A stretch of DNA of 64,000 nucleotides from GM7GCV1 sp965222065 (GTDB lineage Bacteria; Pseudomonadota; Gammaproteobacteria; Pseudomonadales; GM7GCV1). A program made the translations under genes and the position numbers. Shown one piece after another: positions 8,358-15,907 of this stretch; positions within the stretch are counted from its first letter, which is position 1; every line of letters begins with the position of its first letter. The DNA is taken from NCBI GenBank assembly GCA_965222065.1, contig OZ244933.1, positions 1,922,001-1,986,000 of the forward strand, in the 5' to 3' direction. Below the pieces are notes generated by a model, which did not search any database, was not told the origin of the DNA, and saw only the letters and a program-made list of their open reading frames with translations.

Positions 8358-9758
8358 ATGCAAAAGGCCATTAAAGATTATGTCCCATCAGTCTTGGTTG
8401 TCGAAGATAGTATTTCGGCGGCTCGGCTTTATGAAATTCATCTTCAGGCGATGGGCCTGGAAGTAGAAGTGGCCAATACTTCAAGAGAGGCAATTTTTCT
8501 TTGCCAGACAAAGAGCTTTGACTTGGTCTTTTTAGACGTTGAGTTACCGGATGGCTCGGGCCTTGATATTGCAGATCAGCTTAGTGGGATAAATACCAGA
8601 GTAATTGTTATTACTGCGCTTGATACCGCGCAAATAGCGATTGAGGCTATGAAAAAAGGTGTTTTTGAGTTTTTGGTTAAACCGGTTGATGAGACTCGAA
8701 TCAAGGCAGTTGTTAAACAAGCGTTGGGTGATATCAAAACAACTGCCAGCGTTAAGAGTCAAAAAGTAATAGGTGCGTCTGACGCTATTCAGGTCGTGTA
8801 TCGAATGATTGATGCGGCTGCGAAAAGTGATGTATCGATATTTATTACAGGAGAAAGTGGAACTGGAAAAGAGCTGGCAGCCATCGCAATACACGAACAA
8901 AGCGCAAAAGCAAATGAAACGTTCCATGCAATAAATTGCGCGGCAATTCCTGATGAATTAATGGAAAGTGAAATTTTTGGCCATAAAAAGGGAGCTTTTT
9001 CAGGTGCACATTTCGATAGAAACGGCGCGGCAAGTATAGCGGATAAAGGCACGCTCTTTCTTGATGAAATTTGTGAGATGAGTCTTGATGTTCAGAAAAA
9101 GATGCTGCGCTTTCTGCAAACTGGCGAATATCAAAAAGTAGGGAGCGATTCCAAAGAACAAGCAGATGTGCGAATAATCTGCGCTACAAATAAAAATCCA
9201 TTGGATGAGGTTCAGGCCGGAAGGTTTCGGCTGGATCTCTACTACCGGCTTCATGTCATTCCAATTCACTTACCTCCTTTGAGGGAGCGTAAAGGTGATA
9301 TCAAATTAATCGCGGATTATTTCTTATACAAATATTCAAGGCAGGAAAATAAAAATTTCAAAGCTTTTTCGGAGGAAGCCTATGAGCAGTTATTTACATA
9401 CTCCTGGCCTGGAAATATTCGTGAGTTACAGAATGTCATACAGAACATTGTTGTTTTAAATAATGGAACAGAGGTGCAGGCAAATATGCTTCCTGTTTTA
9501 TTCAAGGATGTCGGCGCAATCGGTTCAGGACAATCCCCAGTCGATACCGCAGTAACAAGGTCAGAGATAAATTTGGCCAACTTGGAACCCAATAGTGAAA
9601 TGTTTGGGGATGGAAAAATTTTGCCCTTACGTGCTGCTGAAAAAATTCTTATTAATCAGGCAGTAGATTTATGTGAAGGGAATATTCCCTTGGCTGCTGC
9701 CAAACTCGGGCTTGCCCCGTCGACCTTGTACAGAAAGCTAGCATCAGAGAAACAATAA
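8358..9758 (+). CDS. Sigma-54-dependent response regulator (NtrC/LuxO type)
   Basis: This 466-residue regulator has a receiver domain (1-120; Glu16-Asp17, phosphoacceptor Asp60, Lys108), an AAA+ domain (138-370) and a Fis-type helix-turn-helix (about 428-466). In the AAA+ domain the Walker A is GESGTGKE (165-172), the sigma-54 contact loop is GAFSGA (212-217, Ser for the usual Thr) and Walker B is GTLFLDE (231-237). It should activate sigma-54 promoters when phosphorylated, probably by the hybrid kinase and HPt encoded downstream. It corresponds in role to HnoC/HnoD-type regulators of the Shewanella H-NOX pathway. Its stop overlaps the H-NOX start by one base. Confidence 0.92.
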   Translation: MQKAIKDYVPSVLVVEDSISAARLYEIHLQAMGLEVEVANTSREAIFLCQTKSFDLVFLDVELPDGSGLDIADQLSGINTRVIVITALDTAQIAIEAMKKGVFEFLVKPVDETRIKAVVKQALGDIKTTASVKSQKVIGASDAIQVVYRMIDAAAKSDVSIFITGESGTGKELAAIAIHEQSAKANETFHAINCAAIPDELMESEIFGHKKGAFSGAHFDRNGAASIADKGTLFLDEICEMSLDVQKKMLRFLQTGEYQKVGSDSKEQADVRIICATNKNPLDEVQAGRFRLDLYYRLHVIPIHLPPLRERKGDIKLIADYFLYKYSRQENKNFKAFSEEAYEQLFTYSWPGNIRELQNVIQNIVVLNNGTEVQANMLPVLFKDVGAIGSGQSPVDTAVTRSEINLANLEPNSEMFGDGKILPLRAAEKILINQAVDLCEGNIPLAAAKLGLAPSTLYRKLASEKQ

Positions 9759-10333
9759 TGTATGGCCTAGTAAATAAAGCGATAAAGGACATGATACTTG
9801 AGAGATATGGAGAGACTATTTGGGATCAGACACTGGAAGAATCAGGTTTAGATATAGATTGTTTTATAAGCATGAATCAATACAACGATTCATATACATA
9901 CGCACTTGTAGCCGCAGCATCAAAAACTTTGAAAATGCCGGGGAACGACTTTTTAGAAGATTTAGGCCACTATTGGTCTACGGTTACTGGCCCTAAAAGT
10001 TATAAAACATTGATGGACCTAACTGGTAAAGATCTTATTAGTTTTTTAAGTAACTTAAATACACTTCATGAGCGAATTACCTCTACCTTTGTTGGTTACA
10101 CGCCGCCCTACTTTAAAGTATTTCCTGATGAGGATGGTTTTATTGTCAGATACCAAAGCAAGCGTGAAGGACTACTGCATTTTGTTATTGGACTAATACA
10201 AGGTCTTGCTGACTCTTTCGCACAAAAAATAAAAATAGCTGAAGTTAACCAATGTGCTTCTAAGTCAGGTGAGACATGGCTAATAAAAGTTTTAATAGCC
10301 AATAATAATCAACAATCTTTCAGGCCATCATAA
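9758..10333 (+). CDS. hnoX: H-NOX heme nitric oxide sensor
   Basis: This 191-residue protein is a single H-NOX (HNOB) domain, starting MYGLVNKAIKDMI as in most family members. The proximal heme ligand is His104 (NTLHERI), and the porphyrin-propionate motif YxSxR is Tyr132-Ser134-Arg136 (YQSKR). Thus the heme-binding residues are intact. At the position of the O2-stabilising distal Tyr140 of the T. tengcongensis protein I place His141, so there is no distal Tyr. The family binds NO and signals to a partner kinase; here the hybrid kinase starts two bases after the stop. It acts in the cytoplasm. Confidence 0.96.
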   Translation: MYGLVNKAIKDMILERYGETIWDQTLEESGLDIDCFISMNQYNDSYTYALVAAASKTLKMPGNDFLEDLGHYWSTVTGPKSYKTLMDLTGKDLISFLSNLNTLHERITSTFVGYTPPYFKVFPDEDGFIVRYQSKREGLLHFVIGLIQGLADSFAQKIKIAEVNQCASKSGETWLIKVLIANNNQQSFRPS

Positions 10334-10335
10334 AA

Positions 10336-11913
10336 ATGGACCTGGATGTCATAAACCAGATCTCGACGGTAAGTTTTTCGCTGGATAGCCACCTGAGAGT
10401 GTCAAGGACAAGTAAATTGTTACAAAAAGCCTGCCCAAATCTGGAAGGTGGGAGACTGCTTGATTTTTTTGAGGTAAGAAGGCCCGAGATTAATCATTAT
10501 CAGGATTTTGTTAGAAATGCGAATGAGTTGATACTTGCCGTTTCAAAGGAGGGGGATTTCGCTTTTCGCGGCCAATTTATTTTATCTTCCGATCTGGATG
10601 GTGAACTTAAATTTGTGGGCACCCCATGGCTTTCATGGATGGCATCAAACAGCGATTTTTCTTTGAGCATAAATGATTTTCCACCTTTTGATGCTCAGCT
10701 GGACTATTTAGTCTACTTAACTACGGAAAAGCAGCGTCGTAAAGAATTGGATAGTTTGAATTGCGAGCTAAAAAAAGCAAAAGAAGCATTAGAGAGCACT
10801 TTACAGTCGCAATCAGAGTTGTTTTCAATGATGAGCCATGAAATGGGAACACAAATAGCCTCTATTGATGCGGCTATTAATCTGATTCAGGAGAAAGAGT
10901 TAAATGAATCCGATACAAGCTTTGTCCAAATTTCAAGAAACGCGATAAAGAATCTTAGGATCATTTTTGATCAGGCACTAAATTATTCAAAATTAAAGCA
11001 CAAGGGCCTTAAAAATGAACCAATAGTTTTTGAACCTGAGGAGCTATTAGCGTCAATATTGGAACCCTTCTCATCAATGATAGACGAGTCTCGCGTCAGG
11101 CTGAATTATAACTATACCGGTCCCAAAGCAATTTTTGCCGATGCCATGAAAATAAAGCACGTTTTATCAAACTTAGTTGATAACGCGCTCAAACATACTG
11201 AAAAAGGCAGCATCAATATTTTGTTTGATTTTCAGGTAGAAAGACAAAAAATTCGTTTTCGGGTTGCTGACTCGGGTAAGGGGATTCCGGTTGATCAACA
11301 ACAATATATATTTTCCGAGTACTGGACATCTAAAAGTTACATAAGTAGTGACATAGGTACAGGCTTGGGTTTGGCCATTTGTAAAAAAATGCTTGACTGC
11401 ATGGGTGGTAGCATTTGTTTTGAAAGCATAGAAAACAAAGGAAGTTGCTTTTATGTTGAATTGCCAGCCATGTTGGCAGACGGTTTAGATAATAATCATA
11501 GCTATCAAACAGAAGAAGTTCCTAAAGAACCGTCTTTAGGGTATGAGCAACCTAAAGGCAAATTGCTACTGGTGGATGACAACATGACAAATTGTTATCT
11601 AACTCAACTTCATTTAAATGCCCAGGGTTTTGAGGTTGAGATTGCAACAGATGGCAGACAGGCAATAGAAAAAGTCCAGCAAGATAAATTCGATCTGATT
11701 CTGATGGACATCTCTATGCCCGATATGGATGGCATAGAAGCGGCGAAACGAATCCGGGAGTTAGAACAAGGAGTGCATTTGCCAATTATAGCTTTTTCAG
11801 CTTTTGACGATGTAGAAAAGCAGTTTAATTTGAAAGAAATAGGTATATCTAACATTTTGCACAAGCCCGCAGAGATTTCAGAAATAAAAAACATAATTCA
11901 ACAATATGTTTAA
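10336..11913 (+). CDS. hahK: H-NOX-associated hybrid histidine kinase (HNOBA-HisKA-HATPase-REC)
   Basis: This 525-residue soluble kinase starts with a domain (about 10-130) matching the HNOBA domain of guanylate cyclases: FSLDSHLRVSR, LLDFFEVRRPEI, FRGQFILS and LSINDF. A coiled coil (132-160) follows, then HisKA with phosphoacceptor His168 (SHEMGTQIASI), HATPase with N-box (LSNLVDNALKHT, 277-288), G1 (DSGKGIP) and G2 (GTGLGLAICKK), and a receiver at about 408-525 with Asp414-Asp415, phosphoacceptor Asp458 and Lys510. It would take its signal from H-NOX through the HNOBA domain and pass phosphate to the HPt protein. There are no membrane helices. The gene lies between hnoX and the HPt gene. 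Confidence 0.94.
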   Translation: MDLDVINQISTVSFSLDSHLRVSRTSKLLQKACPNLEGGRLLDFFEVRRPEINHYQDFVRNANELILAVSKEGDFAFRGQFILSSDLDGELKFVGTPWLSWMASNSDFSLSINDFPPFDAQLDYLVYLTTEKQRRKELDSLNCELKKAKEALESTLQSQSELFSMMSHEMGTQIASIDAAINLIQEKELNESDTSFVQISRNAIKNLRIIFDQALNYSKLKHKGLKNEPIVFEPEELLASILEPFSSMIDESRVRLNYNYTGPKAIFADAMKIKHVLSNLVDNALKHTEKGSINILFDFQVERQKIRFRVADSGKGIPVDQQQYIFSEYWTSKSYISSDIGTGLGLAICKKMLDCMGGSICFESIENKGSCFYVELPAMLADGLDNNHSYQTEEVPKEPSLGYEQPKGKLLLVDDNMTNCYLTQLHLNAQGFEVEIATDGRQAIEKVQQDKFDLILMDISMPDMDGIEAAKRIRELEQGVHLPIIAFSAFDDVEKQFNLKEIGISNILHKPAEISEIKNIIQQYV

Positions 11914-11927
11914 GGTATGAATTTTCT

Positions 11928-12287
11928 ATGTACGATGAACCAGAACTTTTTTCAGAAAGTATTTCCAGGAAGTTCATCAATGATTTTGGTTTTGTGAAAT
12001 ATCTTTCTTTGATTGAGTTATTTTTACTTGAATTGGAAGAAAAAACTGAAAGCATAGAAAAAGCAATGGATGATGAAAATATGGACGGTGTTAGAAAAAT
12101 TGCTCATTCATTAATCGCTTCATCTAAAGCTGTTGGAATGATTCAGCTTTCAAAAAAATTTCAAGATATACAAGAAGTCGCAGGGATTGGTAATGCAAGT
12201 CAAACTTATAACGAAATACGCGAAATGCTATTTTTAAAAGATGAGTCTTTAAATGAGTTGCATAATTTCTTGGCGACTCAAAAGTGA
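11928..12287 (+). CDS. HPt phosphotransfer protein
   Basis: This 119-residue all-helical protein carries the HPt signature around His60 (VRKIAHSLIASSKAVGM). It is expected to accept phosphate from the hybrid kinase receiver and hand it to the sigma-54 regulator encoded upstream, completing a four-step relay. It starts 15 bases after the kinase stop and is the last gene of the operon. A hairpin overlaps its stop codon. Confidence 0.88.
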   Translation: MYDEPELFSESISRKFINDFGFVKYLSLIELFLLELEEKTESIEKAMDDENMDGVRKIAHSLIASSKAVGMIQLSKKFQDIQEVAGIGNASQTYNEIREMLFLKDESLNELHNFLATQK

Positions 12288-12305
12288 TAGGGGTTTGCCC
12301 CTATC
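12286..12305 (+). terminator. Hairpin at end of NO-sensing operon
   Basis: GATAGGGG and CCCCTATC form a perfect 8-bp stem around a TTTG loop. It begins within the TGA of the HPt gene. A clear T-run does not follow, so it may be a transcript-stabilising hairpin as well as, or in place of, an intrinsic terminator. Confidence 0.5.
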
Positions 12306-12686
12306 CAGTAGCGATGTTTGTTAATTCAAGCGTTTCAACAAAATCAATACTAGAAGTTGGAAATATCTATCTGCATGGTTTTTTGCAGCATGTTTAAAAT
12401 TTTGCTGTTTTATATCTATCCTTGAACATCGTCTATGTATTTCGTTTCTAATTTTCTATAGGCATATTTCAAATAGCTTTTTTATTTTTTACCTTTTTGG
12501 CAAAGACGAAAGGCTAAAAGCTTTGAAGAGGGTTATTAATATTAGTTTCTTTTGGTATCAATAAATCACCGATTTATGATGCATCTAAATGCTATCCTAA
12601 TTGGTATCAAAAATTTATCTAATTGACTATTTGATACTATCATAATATGATACCCCGATAAATGATACTATCTATCGGGAGCCCTT
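12306..12686. other. AT-rich gene-free stretch before recombinase
   Basis: No supported ORF is present. The right part carries the TGATACY heptamer cluster described separately. The left part (12306-12550) is AT-rich with no structure I can support. Confidence 0.6.
12554..12669. repeat. Cluster of TGATACY heptamers upstream of serine recombinase
   Basis: Two copies of GGTATCA (12554-12560, 12603-12609) face three copies of TGATACY (12632-12638, 12648-12654, 12663-12669). The last three are spaced 16 and 15 bases apart, and the final copy ends about 18 bases before the recombinase ATG. This looks like an operator, a recombination (res-like) site, or replication iterons. The repeats are seen directly; the function is inferred. 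Confidence 0.6.
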
Positions 12687-13271
12687 ATGTCACGTACATT
12701 TGCATACTGTCGTGTATCTACGACAGAACAGAATACAGATAACCAAATTCAAGCTATTTCAGCAGCAGGATATGATATTGATCCTAATAGGATTGTCTCT
12801 GAATCTATTTCAGGTTCTGTACAAGCTTTAAAGCGTCCAAAATTCAAAACTCTTGTAGAGCACCAGCTAGAGCCCAGTGATTGCTTAGTGGTGCTCAAGC
12901 TAGATCGTTTAGGGCGAGATAATATCGATGTCCAACAAACAGTTCAGATGTTGGCAGACAGGTCGGTTAAACTCGTTTGCTTAGATTTACCTGTATCGGA
13001 TCTATCAAGTTCTGAAGGAAAGCTCATGTTGCAAATGTTTTCGGCTTTCGCAGAATTTGAGCGAAATAGAATTAGAGAACGCACTCTAGAGGGGCTGAGA
13101 AGGGCTGAGAGCGAAGGTAAGAAACTAGGAAGGCCAAAGGCTGTAAAAACAACAAAAGCGGTGCAGAGAGCAAAAGAAGAAGGTCTAAGCCAATCAAGAG
13201 TAGCAGCTAAGCTTGGTCTTGGAATAGCAACTGTAAAAAGACATTGGAATGTCAAGGAAGAAGCATTGTGA
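12687..13271 (+). CDS. Serine recombinase (resolvase/invertase family)
   Basis: This 194-residue protein has the resolvase catalytic domain, with nucleophile Ser11 in YCRVSTTEQ, the active-site segment VVLKLDRLGRD (about 69-79), and the E-helix pattern FAEFERNRIRERTLEGL. A C-terminal helix-turn-helix (about 150-190, SQSRVAAKLGLGIATVKRHW) would bind DNA. Size and layout are those of Tn3-type resolvases or DNA invertases. It lies beside a repeat cluster and overlaps the next gene by four bases. It may resolve, invert or multimer-process the island; no inverted invertible segment was found. Confidence 0.93.
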   Translation: MSRTFAYCRVSTTEQNTDNQIQAISAAGYDIDPNRIVSESISGSVQALKRPKFKTLVEHQLEPSDCLVVLKLDRLGRDNIDVQQTVQMLADRSVKLVCLDLPVSDLSSSEGKLMLQMFSAFAEFERNRIRERTLEGLRRAESEGKKLGRPKAVKTTKAVQRAKEEGLSQSRVAAKLGLGIATVKRHWNVKEEAL

Positions 13272-14509
13272 AGAATGATGAACGCAGGGCACCCTTTACA
13301 AAGTTCAATTACGCCCTTGAAGTTAAATCCCCTGTTTTTGATAAATATGTTGATGATTTATTTGCACGGTTAAATATCACTCACCAAAAGCAAGCAAGGG
13401 CGAGAGCGCTCCGAGCAATCCTTTTAAACCTGATATTTAGTTTTTATGATTCGGTAGGTGTTTACAGGACAACATCATATACGCCCTGTAAAAGAGAAAA
13501 TCCTTTTTCCATTGGGCAAAGAGCACTTTGCTCAGTACTGGATCTTTTAGAGAGTAATAAATATATCCATCAGGCAATCGGTGACAAAACAAAGGATACG
13601 ATAACAACGATTAAATTTTGTGACTCTCTTAGAGAGGAGCTAAGAGAAAATAATATTCTCGCTTATTGGGAAATGCCTGGTGGCTTGATACTTACATCAA
13701 AAGGAGACCCAGTCGTTCTTAAAACTAAAAAAGACAAAGATAATAATGAGAATGGCCGAACGATTGATTATGAAGACAGTGCCTATACAAGGAGAGTAAG
13801 AAAAGGTCTAAAGGAGTATCAGAGCTTCATGCAGGAATATGAAATCTGGCTTGAGTATGAAAATGGGGAGATGAGTGAGCTACCAGAGTTTTCAGTTAAA
13901 AGGACTTTTAACAACTCATGCTTTAGTCAAGGCGGGAGAATCTCAGGTTATTGGGTATCAATACCAAAAGGAGAGAGGAAGTTCTTAAGAATTGAAGATG
14001 AAAAATGTAAGGAATATGACCTAGAGGCTAGTGGACTTAATTTTTTATATCGAAGAGTTACTGGTAAGCCATGTCCAAATAAAGAGCCCTATGCTGCTGA
14101 GTTTAAGGGAAAACAGATTCCTAGAAAATTTAGTAAGCTTTATCTGAATGTTGCTCAGAATACAAAGAAAAATGGAATGCATAATGCTTACATGGAAGAA
14201 TTAGAAAAAAGAGCTCAAAAAAAAGAATTTAATTCACTGGAGCTGAGCTGGAGCGATTTTTGTAGTGCCATCGAATCCAAGCATAAACCTATCCTAGATT
14301 ATCTGTACCAACCAAAAATAGGAATGGAGACTCAATGGTGTGAGTCTGAGTTTGTTTTTATTTGTTTGGGTAAACTGATAAATGAAGGGATTCCAGTATT
14401 GCCCGTATATGATTCTTTTATAGTCAGGGAATTAGACTTTGATAAAACGAAAAAACTAGTTAGTGATACGTTAGAACAGAATATGGAGGATTACCTTATA
14501 GCAGTCTAA
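13268..14509 (+). CDS. Unknown protein with polymerase-palm-like motifs
   Basis: I choose the GTG at 13268, which overlaps the recombinase stop and has an AAGGAAG ribosome site; a TTG at 13244 would add eight residues. The product is 413 residues. Counted from the TTG, a block FSQGGRISGYWVSIP (228-241) is followed by an acidic motif EYDLEASGLNFLY (258-269), and near the end VLPVYDSFIV (385-394). I recall a widespread uncharacterised family with this arrangement. The two Asp motifs resemble motif A and motif C (HDS/HDE) of family-A polymerases and single-subunit RNA polymerases. Other polymerase motifs were not found. It could be a replication or priming factor of the island. Confidence 0.7.
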   Translation: MKNDERRAPFTKFNYALEVKSPVFDKYVDDLFARLNITHQKQARARALRAILLNLIFSFYDSVGVYRTTSYTPCKRENPFSIGQRALCSVLDLLESNKYIHQAIGDKTKDTITTIKFCDSLREELRENNILAYWEMPGGLILTSKGDPVVLKTKKDKDNNENGRTIDYEDSAYTRRVRKGLKEYQSFMQEYEIWLEYENGEMSELPEFSVKRTFNNSCFSQGGRISGYWVSIPKGERKFLRIEDEKCKEYDLEASGLNFLYRRVTGKPCPNKEPYAAEFKGKQIPRKFSKLYLNVAQNTKKNGMHNAYMEELEKRAQKKEFNSLELSWSDFCSAIESKHKPILDYLYQPKIGMETQWCESEFVFICLGKLINEGIPVLPVYDSFIVRELDFDKTKKLVSDTLEQNMEDYLIAV

Positions 14510-14727
14510 AGATACCCCTACTACGTAGGAGGAATATAGTAGTTAGAAGGGGGGGGGTAGGTTATTGTTATTGAAGAAATGTATGAAAGGGAAACAGTAT
14601 TAGGAGAGGGTTTCACCCCTCCAATTAGAGAGACGTTTCTCAAAAATATCTGTTTATGTGTTCAACCAACCTAGTTGATACAAGCCTGAGTATCTCAGAA
14701 TTCTAAAATATCGTCTTTAGTTTAAGA

Positions 14728-15891
14728 CTATGCTGATAATTCCAGAGAATTTGTCCAATTTTCAAATTCTTTATCAATCGACCCTGCTTTAACTATTAGA
14801 TATTTATCATGTGTTTTATCACTTATGTTTTCGGCTACTTTTTCTAAATCAACAGGCCTATTGTGAAAACTATTTTTTAATTCCTCCAATATATAGCAGA
14901 TCATATAGTCTTCTAAGTAGAGGTCTAGAGGTCGTTTTTTTCTTGCTTCAATAAAAAGTTCAGCTATTGCTCTACTACCTGCTTTAGTATCGCTGTAGGT
15001 GCTGATGCTTTCATCTACTCTTCTTACCAATAGATCCCGGTACTGTAGAAGTTTTCCCTGAAGCTTGTCGATTTTTGCGTACTTTTTATTGAGTGTATCC
15101 GTCGCCTCTTTTAGAGCTTTGATTGAATTAGGAAATTTCATAGGCTGTGAAGTATCGTCGACCTCAATAACAGCATCGATAAGACTGAGGATTGTAAAAG
15201 CTTTGTTTTTGACTAAATTTAGTATGGAGTCATTAAAACAAGTCATCCTATGCGGACGGTGTAATCCTATTGAGCCAATCCCGCTTCCTTTAGGAGAGAT
15301 ATCAAGGTCTTCATACAAAGCGGGAATATTTCCCATGTATGGAAACCAGCTAGAGCAGATGTACTTGTCTATAAAATTAGCTGCTCTTTGTGACAGCTCT
15401 GTAGATGTTTCTATTAATTTCAGAAAATCATTACTCAGTGTGTAGTCGCCAAAGGTTGAATTGGGATACAACCAAAGATAGAACTTTGAATAGTTGAGTT
15501 CGATTGTATTTTCGAGGTTTAAGAGGCGTAACTGGCTGTCTAGTGTTTTAGAGAAGTATTCCATCCTCCTGTAGTGCTTGTCTAAAACATAGCTTTTATG
15601 CATCTGCTCAGAACGTCGTGTAGTAAGTTCTAATGTCCATAGAGCCAAAAGTCCGCCAAGCATCCAAAAAGGGAATTTGTATTTATTTAAAAAGTTATCA
15701 AAACACTCAGAACGAAAGCATGGTTTGGAAAAATCGCTGGCAGTAATTGCAATAAAAGATGAAAGGCATATGACTAGTGATGCATAAAATAAAAACTTGA
15801 TTAACTGTTTTCCGGGCATCAGTAATTTACCTAACCAGACTAGAGTTGCGAGAACTCCTATAAGTAAAACAATTAAAGCTATCCAAAGCAT
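14728..15891 (-). CDS. Unknown membrane protein with long cytoplasmic C-terminus
   Basis: This 387-residue protein has three likely N-terminal helices (about 3-23, 30-52 and 72-88) and then a mostly helical soluble region of about 290 residues. I do not recognise the family with confidence. The layout, with N-terminal helices followed by ELTTRRSEQMHKSYVLDKHYRRMEYF, reminds me of membrane effectors of some phage-defence systems, but no reverse transcriptase or other partner is seen. It ends before a 218-base convergent gap and lies just downstream of the integrase, same strand. It is in the AT-rich island, so horizontally acquired. Confidence 0.65.
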   Translation of the reverse strand: MLWIALIVLLIGVLATLVWLGKLLMPGKQLIKFLFYASLVICLSSFIAITASDFSKPCFRSECFDNFLNKYKFPFWMLGGLLALWTLELTTRRSEQMHKSYVLDKHYRRMEYFSKTLDSQLRLLNLENTIELNYSKFYLWLYPNSTFGDYTLSNDFLKLIETSTELSQRAANFIDKYICSSWFPYMGNIPALYEDLDISPKGSGIGSIGLHRPHRMTCFNDSILNLVKNKAFTILSLIDAVIEVDDTSQPMKFPNSIKALKEATDTLNKKYAKIDKLQGKLLQYRDLLVRRVDESISTYSDTKAGSRAIAELFIEARKKRPLDLYLEDYMICYILEELKNSFHNRPVDLEKVAENISDKTHDKYLIVKAGSIDKEFENWTNSLELSA

Positions 15892-15907
15892 TGTAATTCC
15901 CTTGTTT

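Noticed and set aside
12687..13271. Invertible promoter switch controlled by the serine recombinase
   Set aside because: No pair of inverted crossover sites flanking a segment was found; only short heptamers.
14728..15891. Retron or toxin system at the membrane protein
   Set aside because: No reverse transcriptase, msr/msd-like RNA or antitoxin gene is nearby.
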